Part shown: positions 16,373 to 25,254 of the stretch, piece by piece
Layout: each line of letters begins with the position of its first letter
Position numbering within the stretch: the stretch's first letter is position 1
NCBI GenBank assembly: GCA_036652815.1
Contig: JAVVVE010000024.1
Coordinates: forward strand, 1-33,936
DNA: 33,936 bases
Direction of reading: 5' to 3'
Origin: SZUA-378 sp036652815
GTDB lineage: Bacteria; Bacillota; Clostridia; Lachnospirales; Lachnospiraceae
Notes under the pieces: generated by a model
Database searches by the model: none
The model's input: only the letters and a program-made list of their open reading frames with translations
What the model was told of the DNA's origin: nothing
Position numbers and translations under genes: made by a program

Positions 16373-17149
16373 CTATCCTGATTGCATCAATGCTTTTAGC
16401 TTATCCAGATATTGTTGGCGAAACTGTGGATACTCACTCAGCCCTTTCATAATGACTTCTACTCGGTATCCTGCATCTGACAACCTTGTCACAAAAGAAT
16501 CCTTTTCTCCCGCCATATCCTTTTTGGCATGTTCTCCTGCCACTACCATAAACGGATGCAGCACTATCTTTTTGCCATGTTTCTGCCCTCGCAGTGCTAA
16601 CATAGCATCTTCTATCTTGGGTTCTGCTTCTACCGATGCGATCCTTACATAATGCAATCCGGCATCCCAAAATGCCTGATTCATCTGTGCATACCGTATA
16701 TTCGCATCCTCTTTGGTTCCGTGTCCCATCAGAATATATTCATACTGAGGGGAAAAATGCAGCATCTCTGCCATGAGTGGCACTAGCTTATGACAATCTG
16801 CCTCCTCCGCCAGTACCGGAGATGCCAGTCTAATCACCGGAAATGCCGTTTTGTATTGCTCTACTAAGTTACAGATTTTATGGTATTCGCTCCCCGGTAT
16901 CATATGGGTGGGAACCACATATATGCACTCTATTTGATGATTCCGTGCCTGTATCAAAGCTTCTTCTACTGTATATTTGATAATCTGCTGCGTCGCCAGT
17001 CTGCGGATTATCATATCGCTGGTGTATGCCTGCGCGACCCAAACGGTATCATATCGTTCTGCCATTTCTCTTTCTATGCAGAACAGACTCTTTGCTTCAA
17101 CCTCCGGATCACAGGTTCCGAAACTAACAAGAAGGATGGCTGTTTTCAT
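16373..17149 (-). CDS. cbiK: Sirohydrochlorin cobaltochelatase CbiK
   Basis: ATP-independent anaerobic cobaltochelatase of 258 residues that inserts cobalt into sirohydrochlorin, committing it to B12. The start MKTAILLVSFGTCDPEVEAKS is typical. PTHMIPGSEYHKI and ILMGHGTKEDANIRYAQ hold the conserved histidine regions, and LHPFMVVAGEHAKKDMAG is a family motif near the C-terminus. No signal peptide is visible, so the protein is cytoplasmic. The ATG at 17149 fits the family N-terminus; an in-frame TTG 18 bases earlier is less likely. It overlaps the end of cbiN by 26 bases. Placing the chelatase after the importer genes couples cobalt entry to its use. Confidence 0.95.
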   Translation of the reverse strand: MKTAILLVSFGTCDPEVEAKSLFCIEREMAERYDTVWVAQAYTSDMIIRRLATQQIIKYTVEEALIQARNHQIECIYVVPTHMIPGSEYHKICNLVEQYKTAFPVIRLASPVLAEEADCHKLVPLMAEMLHFSPQYEYILMGHGTKEDANIRYAQMNQAFWDAGLHYVRIASVEAEPKIEDAMLALRGQKHGKKIVLHPFMVVAGEHAKKDMAGEKDSFVTRLSDAGYRVEVIMKGLSEYPQFRQQYLDKLKALMQSG

Positions 17150-17441
17150 ATTTTTTACGCTCCACAAATCTGCCCATCCAGAATGCGATGATACCTACAC
17201 CGATACCTGTCTGTACGCAGAATAATAAACTCTCTATCTCTCCCGGTAGTTCCCCCTGCAATGCAGTTTCCAAAACCGGTGTGAACCACGGTTCAAAAGA
17301 ACCTTGAATCTCTGCTATCATCTGACTGCCGGCATCGTCTGACCCACCAAATTCGGCTCCTTTTTGCATCCATAACGGCACTATCATAATAGTCAAACTT
17401 AGCAATAATAAGAGCCATAAGGTTCTACTGTTTCTTTTCAT
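17124..17441 (-). CDS. cbiN: Cobalt transport protein CbiN
   Basis: Small membrane subunit of the CbiMNQO cobalt importer, 105 residues. It has two predicted membrane helices (LWLLLLLSLTIMIVPLWM near the start and GIGVGIIAFWMGRFV near the end). The extracytoplasmic loop between them contains GAEFGGSDDAG and FEPWFTPVLE, which resembles the family. The ATG at 17441 is preceded by an AGGTG site and lies inside cbiM (17-base overlap); the longer frame upstream is cbiM sequence. In this family CbiN contacts CbiM and aids cobalt loading. Confidence 0.93.
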   Translation of the reverse strand: MKRNSRTLWLLLLLSLTIMIVPLWMQKGAEFGGSDDAGSQMIAEIQGSFEPWFTPVLETALQGELPGEIESLLFCVQTGIGVGIIAFWMGRFVERKKYENSHPSC

Positions 17442-18189
17442 ACAAAACACCTGCTTTCTCAAAACCGACCGATTGAAGTTCCGGTTTTGCATAATTTTCC
17501 AAAGTCATCACGATCATGACCGTTAGGATCCCTTCTATCACGGCAAGCGGAAGCTGCGTAGGTGCAAACACCCCTAAGAACTTTACCGCTGAGGCTGCTA
17601 CACCGCCCGATGCACTCGGATAAGCCAGTGCAAGCTGAATGCCGGTAACGCAATACGTAAATAAATCCCCTGCCGCTGCTGCCAAAAAGATACCGACCTT
17701 CCGGTTTACTTTTCCCCTCTTACACAGCGTATAAATACCAAAGGTCAAAATGGGGCCGGCTATCGCCATGGAAAATGTATTGGCGCCCAAGGTCGTTAAT
17801 CCTCCATGTGCCAGCAGCAGTGCTTGAAACAATAGCACGATAATACCAAGAATACTGACTGTCGATGGGCCAAACAAGATGGCACCCAAACCTGTTCCTG
17901 TCATATGGGAGCAGCTCCCTGTCACAGAAGGAATCTTCAAAGCCGATAATACAAAGATGTAAGCACCTGCCATCGCAAGCATCGTAATAGCCCTTTGGTT
18001 TTCCCTAAACATCTTCCTAATGATAAAAAAACCCCTGACTAAAAATGGAAGGCACAGAATCCCCCATGCAATGCAGTACTTTGGTGGCAGATATCCCTCC
18101 ATGATGTGCATGGCATTGACACTCTTACTGACTGCAAAACAAGCTGCGAAAATAATACTGAAATAAAACACTCTTTTTTTTATCATCAT
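17425..18189 (-). CDS. cbiM: Cobalt ECF transporter substrate-binding subunit CbiM
   Basis: Membrane protein of 254 residues with an N-terminal signal-like hydrophobic segment (about residues 7-25) followed by MHIMEGYLPPKYCIAW. In the CbiM/NikM family the processed N-terminus with its early histidine forms the metal site. Further signatures are TGSCSHMTGTGLGAILFGP, LLLAHGGLTTLGAN and the C-terminal EGILTVMIVMTLENY. It starts with tandem ATG codons at 18189 and 18186 overlapping the cbiO stop, so either may be used. Cobalt rather than nickel specificity is inferred from the operon. Confidence 0.95.
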   Translation of the reverse strand: MMIKKRVFYFSIIFAACFAVSKSVNAMHIMEGYLPPKYCIAWGILCLPFLVRGFFIIRKMFRENQRAITMLAMAGAYIFVLSALKIPSVTGSCSHMTGTGLGAILFGPSTVSILGIIVLLFQALLLAHGGLTTLGANTFSMAIAGPILTFGIYTLCKRGKVNRKVGIFLAAAAGDLFTYCVTGIQLALAYPSASGGVAASAVKFLGVFAPTQLPLAVIEGILTVMIVMTLENYAKPELQSVGFEKAGVLYEKKQ

Positions 18190-19037
18190 AAACCCCTTTC
18201 TTCCATCGCTTCCATCGCTTTCACCGCCTCTACCACCTGACTCAGTGTGGTAGGATAAGGCAGTGACTGTGTCACCAGATTAGCAGTCCGCAATGCCTCC
18301 CAGACAGTCATCATAGCAGGTGCTTTTAAATGTGCCTGTTCCATCATATCTGTGTTGTGAAAGAGATCAAATGGATCCCCATCCGCCAGGATAGAGCCTT
18401 CTGCAAACACGATGATTCTATCTGCAAAACGATAGGCAAAATCAACATCATGCGTTGCAATCAATAACGTTTTACCTTCTTCATGAAGGTTCCAAAGGAT
18501 CTGCTCTACACGAGACGCATTGAATGGATCCAGTGCTGCCATCGGTTCATCAAACAGAAGAATCTCCGGTTCCATCGCAAGGATATCTGCAATACTGACC
18601 CTTTTCTTCTCTCCTCCACTTAAATAATGCGGTGGACGTTCTGCCAGATCCTCAAGATCCATATAGTTCAGCGCCTCTTCCACCCTCTTTTTGACTTCTT
18701 TTTGGGATAATCCCAGATTCATAGGGCCAAACGAAATCTCAGCTCTTACATTGGATGCTATGAGCTGGCTATCTGCATCCTGAAATACATAACCGACTTT
18801 TTGCCGAAGCTTTGTCTCTGTTTTTTTCTGTATCTGCCTGCCTGCCAAACATATTGTGCCCTCATCCTGATGTAATACCCCGTTCAGATGAAGAAAAAAG
18901 GTGGATTTACCGGCACCATTGGCTCCCATAACCGCAATCTTTTCTCCACGATGAATGGTGACATTAATATCCTTTAACACTGCTGATTCCCGATATGCAA
19001 AGGTTAGATTCTGAACCTGTAATAATACATCTTCCAT
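18186..19037 (-). CDS. cbiO: Cobalt ECF transporter ATPase CbiO
   Basis: ABC-type ATPase of 283 residues energising cobalt uptake at the cytoplasmic face. Walker A is GANGAGKST (around residues 38-46), the Q-loop YVFQDADSQLIASNV, the signature YLSGGEKKRVSIA, Walker B ILLFDEPMAALDP and the switch histidine in LLIATHDVDFAYRFAD. The order of the importer genes here is QOMN instead of the common MNQO. It lies 12 bases after cbiQ, and its stop overlaps the cbiM start. Confidence 0.95.
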   Translation of the reverse strand: MEDVLLQVQNLTFAYRESAVLKDINVTIHRGEKIAVMGANGAGKSTFFLHLNGVLHQDEGTICLAGRQIQKKTETKLRQKVGYVFQDADSQLIASNVRAEISFGPMNLGLSQKEVKKRVEEALNYMDLEDLAERPPHYLSGGEKKRVSIADILAMEPEILLFDEPMAALDPFNASRVEQILWNLHEEGKTLLIATHDVDFAYRFADRIIVFAEGSILADGDPFDLFHNTDMMEQAHLKAPAMMTVWEALRTANLVTQSLPYPTTLSQVVEAVKAMEAMEERGL

Positions 19038-19049
19038 CTTCTCTTTCTC

Positions 19050-19811
19050 CTACCTAATCATGGCAATCCCCGTTAACATGATAAAATATAATATCATGCC
19101 CATAATCTGCCACATCCTTATCTCTTTATTCTCCGTTAGGAATGTAAGTGTGCCATCATATCCTCTTGCAAGCAATGCATCATAATAAGAATTCGCCTTC
19201 TGCAAGGAGATTAAAAACAGATTAGCACCGATTCCTGCGAAGCTCTTGCAGGAACTCCTAAAATTATGATATCCCATTCTTGATTGGGCCGATATCTGCA
19301 TCTGTTCTGCCACCTCCAACAAAATAAACAGATATCGATAGATTAAATGCATCAGCTCTATCATGAGCTTAGGCAGATGCAGCTTCTGTAACACCAAGAT
19401 CAATTCATACATCGGGGTTGACAATGCCAGCATATATACTGCACTCATCCCTGCCATCGCCTTGCAAAAGACCCGTCCTGCACTCCAAAGGCTTTCTCTT
19501 GTCAGACACAGATACATAAAATACCCATCTATATTCCATTCCCCTATCGGTTGTCTTGCAAATATAATCGCTATCATAAATGCCTGGAAAGAGATAAATA
19601 CAAGTGGAATCCTGAGCAAATGCCAATACTCTTTCCACTTCACCTTGCCCTGCCACAAGGTAAGCTGCGTCATGGAGAGGATGACCAATAAAGAAACCAA
19701 GAGACGATTAGCAAGCAGCACCATGCACAATGTTCCTACTGCCAGAGCTGCCTTGACCCCCGCATGCCAATGCCTCATGCCTGAACGATATGCATAATAA
19801 TCCATCTGCAT
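19050..19811 (-). CDS. cbiQ: Cobalt ECF transporter membrane subunit CbiQ
   Basis: ECF transporter T-component of about 253 residues, first gene after the riboswitch. The family N-terminus is MDYYAYRSGMRHWHAGVKAA. Several membrane helices follow, then the cytoplasmic coupling segment with SAQSRMGYHNFRSS and ANSYYDALLARGYDG, typical for contact with CbiO. The ATG at 19811 is supported by AAGGTGG seven bases upstream; another in-frame ATG at 19865 has no clear ribosome binding site. CbiQ bridges CbiM and the CbiO dimer. Confidence 0.92.
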   Translation of the reverse strand: MQMDYYAYRSGMRHWHAGVKAALAVGTLCMVLLANRLLVSLLVILSMTQLTLWQGKVKWKEYWHLLRIPLVFISFQAFMIAIIFARQPIGEWNIDGYFMYLCLTRESLWSAGRVFCKAMAGMSAVYMLALSTPMYELILVLQKLHLPKLMIELMHLIYRYLFILLEVAEQMQISAQSRMGYHNFRSSCKSFAGIGANLFLISLQKANSYYDALLARGYDGTLTFLTENKEIRMWQIMGMILYFIMLTGIAMIR

Positions 19812-19989
19812 CTTTTGCCACCTTGCCTCTTTCCAAACATTAAAAAAAGTCCATCTGATTCGCATTCTGCGATTACAAATAGACTTCTCTTTTTCGGATA
19901 TCCAAAGGCTGCTTATTCCATAAGAAATAAGCTACTCCCATCGTATCTTCATCAGTGCCTGTCCATCGCAGTTACATGAGTTACGCATA

Positions 19990-20162
19990 AAAAGGCAGGT
20001 CTTCTGACTTTGCATCATCACATTTTTCATCTTCCCATTCTCACAGTGACTGCCTTTCGGCTGAAAAATGCTCCGCTATACAGCGACGGGATCGTCCAAG
20101 ATTCTCACTCGGTTCCCTATTAGCCTGCCATGCAATCGTTCCCTGCATGAAGGCACCTTTTT
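19990..20162 (-). promoter_or_regulatory. Cobalamin riboswitch
   Basis: On the minus strand this region carries the expected elements in order: GGTGCC at the 5' side, AATAGGGAACCGAGTGAGAA, GACGATCCCGTCGCTGTAT, the GCAGTCACTGTGAGAA core, and the 3' B12-box AGTCAGAAGACCTGCC. It should bind adenosylcobalamin or a related corrinoid and turn off the cobalt transport and biosynthesis operon. Between it and cbiQ there is a hairpin (GCTTATT pairing with AATAAGC at 19911-19932) but no clear terminator, so control of translation initiation or a less obvious terminator is possible. Confidence 0.93.
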
Positions 20163-20168
20163 ATTATA
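20163..20168 (-). promoter_or_regulatory. Possible -10 box of the cobalamin operon
   Basis: A perfect TATAAT on the minus strand lies between the cyclase stop codon (20172-20174) and the riboswitch. It would place the transcription start at about 20156, right at the riboswitch 5' edge. The -35 region, inside the end of the cyclase gene, is weak (no TTGACA at 16-18 bases; TTGCAA is too close). No terminator is visible between the cyclase and the riboswitch, so read-through is possible as well. Confidence 0.4.
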
Positions 20169-20171
20169 AAG

Positions 20172-21977
20172 TTACTTAGATTGCAAACCTTCCACTCTCA
20201 ATATCTCAAATCCTTCTGCCTTACCTTTTAGTTTGATGCTGTCCCCAAGAGAAGTGAACTTAACCCGATCTGCCAAAGCATCTGCCACCACTCGGCTGAC
20301 TAAGATCTGTCCTCCCGGTGCATTGGATTCTAATCGCGATGCGGTATTCACGGTGTCACCGATGGCTGTATAATCCATCCTGTTGGGTGCTCCAATATTA
20401 CCGATGATTGCCGATCCATAATGTACCCCGATGCCAAAGCTCACACTTCTGCCAAACTTCTCCTGTAGCTCTTCGCTCAGTGCTTTAGAACCCTCTACCA
20501 TATCCAGTGCTGTTTTGACTGCCTTAAAGATCACATCCTCCTGTGGCAATGGGGCACCCCAAAATGCCATCGTACAATCTCCTACAAATTTATCCAGGGT
20601 ACCGCCATTTTGTAAGATACAGCTGCTGGTCAGAGTCAAATACCGATTTAGAATCTCTACTACCATAGCCGGTTCTAAGAGTTCCGACATCGTAGTGAAG
20701 CCGCGGATATCAACAAACAAGACTGCGATATCGGTAAGCTTACCGCCAAGACCCAGACTCTGTGAGCCTTCTTTGAGTATCTCCGATACGATCTCAGGTG
20801 CCACATAGCGTTGAAAAGTACCTGTCACGCGACGCTTTTCCAATACTGCACGCACATAATTAACCGCCACTGATATCACATACAGGATAATCGCCGCCAT
20901 CGGTAAATAAAGCGGTTTTAATACAAAGCCCATCTGCCATGCCAATAAGCAGCCCGTGAAAGAAAGTAATAAAATCACTGCCAAGGAGATGCTCGCTTGC
21001 AATGCTTTCCTGTCACGCAGCCACCATGCATAGCAAAAGAGAATCAAAAATAATACCAGTGCCTGTCCTACATTAGAAACTTCCCGTTTAAAATCCCCTT
21101 CTAGCAGAGCATCGATCGCATTGGCTTGATATTCGATCCCATACATCGGGGCTGCATGGTCTATGGCAGCTGTTACGATATCAGTCAGTCCTGCTGCATA
21201 GGGTCCGATTAATACGATCTTATCCTTAAACAATTCCGGTGGTAAGCTGCCATTTAATACATCCGCAACGGAATATCCATCGCTAAAATCACCCGGAAGT
21301 GCACTAAAAGACAGATACCAGCGGTGCAATGCATCTGTGGGCGGTGGAACGAGTGTTTGCCCTGTTTTCTCTGCATACATCTGTGCCAGCCCATAATTAA
21401 AGGAAAACACTTCACCACCTTGCGGTAGGTCTAGTTTCAGGATACAGTGTCTTAAGATACCGTCCCGGTCATTCATCGCATTGATATGCCCCTGTCTGGT
21501 GGCTGCTTTTAGAGCATCATAAGGTTCATCAAAATCCAGAATCGCATTGGTATCCAGATAAAACCCTTCCTGATTGGTAATGACTGCTTCCCCAAAACTC
21601 GCCGCGGCAGCTACGAGTACATTACCGCCGTCTTTCGCTGTCTGTGCCAGATAAGCATCCTCAGCAGGTGTTGTCTCGCCGCTGTAGATCACATCGACGC
21701 CGATAGCCGCCGGCTTATTCTCTTCCTCGGCATTCAGTTCTTGAATGACCTGTGCGATCACATCACGTCCCCAGGTCTGAAATGGTCCGATCTCTTCCAA
21801 CGCTGCATTATCGATGCCCAATAGGATAATATTTCCACTCAGTGCCTGAGGCTTCTGGTAGAGCATATCCCCTAATATATGGTCTGCCGTATATAACACC
21901 CCCGTCAAAGGCAGTAGGGCAAACAAAGCTGCAGCCAGCAACGGAAACCATAGTTGCTTTAGTTTCATCTTCTTCAT
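20172..21977 (-). CDS. CHASE2-domain class III adenylate cyclase
   Basis: A 601-residue membrane protein. An N-terminal helix (about residues 8-30) is followed by an extracellular CHASE2 sensor (about 35-300, with LLGIDNAALEEIGPF and FKDKIVLIGPYAAGLTD). Three hydrophobic helices follow (about 305-375), then a class III cyclase domain (about 405-590). The two metal-binding aspartates are in LFVDIRGFTTMSE and KFVGDCTMAFWG. The lysine in TLDKFVGD and the aspartate in MDYTAIGDTVNTASRLES are the pair that selects ATP, and the asparagine and arginine of that last motif stabilise the transition state. So cAMP synthesis in response to an outside signal is likely. It is last in the signalling operon, 41 bases after the FecR gene, and abuts the B12 riboswitch. 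Confidence 0.92.
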   Translation of the reverse strand: MKKMKLKQLWFPLLAAALFALLPLTGVLYTADHILGDMLYQKPQALSGNIILLGIDNAALEEIGPFQTWGRDVIAQVIQELNAEEENKPAAIGVDVIYSGETTPAEDAYLAQTAKDGGNVLVAAAASFGEAVITNQEGFYLDTNAILDFDEPYDALKAATRQGHINAMNDRDGILRHCILKLDLPQGGEVFSFNYGLAQMYAEKTGQTLVPPPTDALHRWYLSFSALPGDFSDGYSVADVLNGSLPPELFKDKIVLIGPYAAGLTDIVTAAIDHAAPMYGIEYQANAIDALLEGDFKREVSNVGQALVLFLILFCYAWWLRDRKALQASISLAVILLLSFTGCLLAWQMGFVLKPLYLPMAAIILYVISVAVNYVRAVLEKRRVTGTFQRYVAPEIVSEILKEGSQSLGLGGKLTDIAVLFVDIRGFTTMSELLEPAMVVEILNRYLTLTSSCILQNGGTLDKFVGDCTMAFWGAPLPQEDVIFKAVKTALDMVEGSKALSEELQEKFGRSVSFGIGVHYGSAIIGNIGAPNRMDYTAIGDTVNTASRLESNAPGGQILVSRVVADALADRVKFTSLGDSIKLKGKAEGFEILRVEGLQSK

Positions 21978-22018
21978 CCGATGGCTATCCCTTCTGTTGG
22001 ATTGAAAATTTGGTTATT

Positions 22019-23089
22019 TTAATGTGGAGTATCAGTCCATTGAGCATATAGGGTGATATTCTGTGTGATAGGGGTTGAAAAATCATATTCCGAGTAACCA
22101 CCGTCTTGATAACACCAAGCTGAAAATGAACGCCCTTCTGTACTACTTGTTGGTTCCCCTGGACTGGTTGCCGTTTCCCCCTTCTTTATGCTTTGTGATG
22201 CCGGTGGCGGATTTGAATCTCCATGCATATCAAACGTAACCGTAAAATACTCGTCCTGCGGTACCGGCGGTGTTGGTTGTTCCGTCTGTGTGCCATCCTG
22301 GTCCTGTGTCGACACTATCGGTGGCTGCAGTAGCTGATTCGCTTTGATTGCAGCTGCTTCCTTCTCAGCCAATAGGCTTGCACTCTGCCCGATTTGGGCT
22401 CCGGTGAAAGAGGTTGCCGCTTCTATTTTTAGTAGTAATGCTGGGTTTTGCATGATTTCCGTTGCTGCAAAGGGTGGTATATTTTCTGTCAGAATAGGCG
22501 TTACCGTAGCAATAGATTGATCTATCACGAGCTGTTCTCCCGCTTTAACTGTTTGCGCATGCGGTATCCCATCCGGACCTGTCCAGGTAACATTAGTACT
22601 TCCGTCAAGTAATTGAAGCCAGGTTGCCCCTTTCGATGGTTTAGAATAGGTCAAGCTAGTGCCACGTATGCCTGTGACCTGGTCAGAGGTACGCAGCTGC
22701 AGGCTTTCATCGATGGTAAGCGGTGCGGTAACATTTAAGAAAAGTTGTCCTTCCAAAAGAGAAATTTCTAGCTTCTTTCCATCTTTTTTGATATTTGCCT
22801 TGGTGCATTGATCTAATTTTATGGCCTTGGTATTATCCAGACTGATATAAGCATAGCTTGCTATCGCTGTATTAATCCCATAACCATCATATAACTTAGC
22901 GCCATCTTTTACCAACCATCTGGCTCCATCCGCATTGGTAAATTCGACCGTACCCTCTGTCTGAGTAAGTCGCATCGTCGATGCAGACACCTTGTCTGTC
23001 TCTTTTGCATACACCGGTACACTCATACTTCCCAGTAACGCTATCATGATACCTATCATGATAATCTTTTTTATTTGTCCATGATACAT
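22019..23089 (-). CDS. Secreted FecR-domain protein with InlB B-type repeat
   Basis: A 356-residue exported protein. It has a signal peptide (KKIIMIGIMIALLGSMSVPV, cut probably after VYA), then a FecR domain (about residues 38-200) with MRLTQTEGTVEFTN, AKLYDGYGINTAIASYAYI, TGIRGTSLTYS and VKAGEQLVID. A proline, glutamine and threonine-rich linker follows. The C-terminal repeat (about 285-353; FTVTFDMHGDSNPPPASQS to NITLYAQWT) matches the Listeria-Bacteroides/InlB B-repeat family. A strong ribosome binding site (AGGAGGAG) precedes the start. It may be a surface partner of the CHASE2 cyclase encoded next; such FecR-CHASE2 neighbours are recurrent in several phyla. Ligand unknown. Confidence 0.87.
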   Translation of the reverse strand: MYHGQIKKIIMIGIMIALLGSMSVPVYAKETDKVSASTMRLTQTEGTVEFTNADGARWLVKDGAKLYDGYGINTAIASYAYISLDNTKAIKLDQCTKANIKKDGKKLEISLLEGQLFLNVTAPLTIDESLQLRTSDQVTGIRGTSLTYSKPSKGATWLQLLDGSTNVTWTGPDGIPHAQTVKAGEQLVIDQSIATVTPILTENIPPFAATEIMQNPALLLKIEAATSFTGAQIGQSASLLAEKEAAAIKANQLLQPPIVSTQDQDGTQTEQPTPPVPQDEYFTVTFDMHGDSNPPPASQSIKKGETATSPGEPTSSTEGRSFSAWCYQDGGYSEYDFSTPITQNITLYAQWTDTPH

Positions 23090-23161
23090 CGTTTGTTCTC
23101 CTCCTCTTTTTGCAAAATAGCAGTTCCTGATTTAGCTGTCTTCTTCCTTGTCTTTTGATCC

Positions 23162-23806
23162 TTAGTCATCCTCTTGCTCCGTGTCCTGGCTGTCATTATC
23201 CCGATCCTCTGCGTCCTCCTTTTGTGTAGCACTTCCCGTGATATGGGATATGCCTTGACGTGCATCCTCGTCATCATCCGCATCATCCACATCATCCGCA
23301 TCGTCATCATCTGCATCATCTGCATCTTCTGCATCCGCTGCTGTTACAATTGCCTGTATATTAAATCCGGTTTCTTCTGCTATCCTTTGTTGTAGATTGG
23401 CATCACGCGCTATTTCTTCTGCTGCAAAATCCGGGATATCTTTCTCTTGAAAATCAACTACCGTAATCTTACTTTCCACTACTCCACTTCCTTTTGAAAT
23501 CGCAGTAGAGACCAGTTGTTGTTTTTGTGATCTAATTTTACAGCCTTGTCAGCATCCAGATCGATATAGGCATGACTTTCTTGCGCAGTCCTGATTTGAT
23601 AGCCATCATATAGCTTTGCTCCCTCCTGTACGAGCCATTTCAAGCCCTCGGGATTGGTAAATTCCACGGTTCCTTTTGTTTTTACTAAGACGCATCAGCT
23701 TGGCGTCAGCATGATCGGTTACCGCATAGACCGATAATGAATTGGTAAGCGAAAGAAATATCACTGTAAAAATGGCGGTCAATATTTTGAAGTTTGTTTT
23801 TTTCAT
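23162..23806 (-). pseudogene. Decayed FecR-domain gene, paralogue of the next gene
   Basis: The start MKKTNFKILTAIFTVIF is a signal peptide, with a ribosome binding site and an ATGA overlap with the preceding gene. After MRL an extra base near 23687 shifts the frame. The continuation VKTKGTVEFTNPEG to KAVKLDHKN aligns with residues 38-95 of the intact neighbour. Near 23515 the sequence jumps to QLVSTAISKG, then VDFQEKDIPDFAAEEIAR, which aligns with GEQLVIDQ and ILTENIPPFAATEIM of the neighbour, so about 90 residues of the FecR core are missing and the frame changes again. The tail is an acidic low-complexity run of Asp, Glu and Ala (encoded at about 23275-23340). Paralogy suggests a tandem duplication of the FecR gene with one copy decaying. 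Confidence 0.85.
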
Positions 23807-25254
23807 TCTGTTTCCTCCCATACGTGACTGTCAAAGAACAGTTGCAAAACAGTCGCATCAAGTTTACCCTCTGCCTGCATAGATTGTAAAATAGTGAATG
23901 CTTTTTCAGCAGGCATACCCGCCTTATAAGGTCTATCACGTGCAGTCAGTGCATCAAAGATATCTAATATCGTAAGCAGACGCACCTCTCTTGGGATATC
24001 TTTTTCTTTTAATCCCTGCGGATATCCCGTTCCATTTAAGAACTCATGGTGTTCTCCTGCCCAAATAGGCACCATGGCATAATCCGACGGAAATTTTACT
24101 TCCTGTAACATGGTGGCGGTCATCGTGACATGGCTCTCCATAACACCTCGTTCTTCTGACGTCAATGTACCACGTCTAACCGACAGATACGTCTGTTCCA
24201 TATTCGTAAGCCACGGCTGAGGGATGCCCTCTTCATCGATATATGTTTTTTGTGCAAGTGCATTAATCTCTTCTACCAGTTCATCCTGTAGATAACCCAC
24301 TTCATTCACTTTTAAGATCAGTTCCCGTGCTCTTGCAAGTTCTGTTTGACTCGCTGCATATTCGCTGTCATTTTGGATTCCACTTTGCCATTCAATCTTA
24401 TGAATCAAAGCGATTATCCTAAATCGTTCCAATACGGTTGCCAGATGATTACCCAATCTGGTTTCCTTATCCATAATCTCGAGTGGCACCGTCAGTTTGC
24501 CGGCATCATGTAGCCATACACTCATGATAAATTGTCTACGTTCCCTTTCATTAAAGTTCCATTTGTTTTCACTTTTATTCAACCATGATATAAAATGATC
24601 CGCGTATTTCACCATATTGCGTGTGTGGTTGGCATTGTAGGGAGTACGTGCATCAATCGCCGTTGACATCACTCGTACCAATGAATCCAAAAGTTCTCTT
24701 ACTTCTACAGCATAATTCATATTGGTAGTAAAAATCGCTGTCTGTGAAGCAAGTGACAAAATAACCGGTTCACAACTGGAATCAAACGGTATAATATCCC
24801 CTTGCTCATTCAACGCATTAATCAATTGTAAAACACCAATACAACCCCCTTTATCATCTTCCATCGGCACCACCAGCATAGACATTGTGCGATAATGCAT
24901 CATGGCATCATAACTTTTAGGATTGGTAAAATCATAAGTTTCACTGGTATAAACATCTGCTATATTAATCAGTTTCCCAGACAAAGCTGCCTGAGAGCAT
25001 ACATTTTTTGGAGAAAGGGGTACCGGTGGGAGGGTAATCTTACCTGATTTTCCTCCTTTTTTAATATGCTTTGATTTGGTAACCATGAATTTGAATTTTA
25101 AGAATTCACCATCTTTGCTATATAAAGTCCCGCCGTCACAGTTGGTAATGTCCATTGCTGTTGTTAAAATACGTTCAAATAGACTATCACTGTTCTTTTC
25201 TCGCGAAAGTGCAATTCCCACATCCAAAAGCTGTTGTATGCTTACTTTATTCAT
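23803..25254 (-). CDS. GAF and HD-GYP domain protein, probable c-di-GMP phosphodiesterase
   Basis: A 483-residue cytoplasmic protein. Residues about 15-180 form a GAF sensor (LLDVGIALSREKNSDSLFE, TLYSKDGEFLKF, GCIGVLQLINA). Residues about 190-470 form an HD-GYP domain with HTRNMVKYADHF, WLHDAGKLTVPLEIMDKE (metal-binding HD around 248), WAGEHHEFLNGTGYPQGL (HH and GYP signature near 400) and DIFDALTARDRPYK. These motifs are intact, so hydrolysis of c-di-GMP (or a related dinucleotide) is expected from the family. A region of about 70 residues inserted after the HD motif is longer than in the smallest family members. Start and stop overlap their neighbours by four bases. Confidence 0.9.
   Translation of the reverse strand: MNKVSIQQLLDVGIALSREKNSDSLFERILTTAMDITNCDGGTLYSKDGEFLKFKFMVTKSKHIKKGGKSGKITLPPVPLSPKNVCSQAALSGKLINIADVYTSETYDFTNPKSYDAMMHYRTMSMLVVPMEDDKGGCIGVLQLINALNEQGDIIPFDSSCEPVILSLASQTAIFTTNMNYAVEVRELLDSLVRVMSTAIDARTPYNANHTRNMVKYADHFISWLNKSENKWNFNERERRQFIMSVWLHDAGKLTVPLEIMDKETRLGNHLATVLERFRIIALIHKIEWQSGIQNDSEYAASQTELARARELILKVNEVGYLQDELVEEINALAQKTYIDEEGIPQPWLTNMEQTYLSVRRGTLTSEERGVMESHVTMTATMLQEVKFPSDYAMVPIWAGEHHEFLNGTGYPQGLKEKDIPREVRLLTILDIFDALTARDRPYKAGMPAEKAFTILQSMQAEGKLDATVLQLFFDSHVWEETE

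Noticed and set aside
23275..23340. Short regular repeats, possible CRISPR or microsatellite locus
   Set aside because: The period is three bases (GAT-type triplets) and encodes the acidic tail of the decayed FecR gene; there are no spacers.
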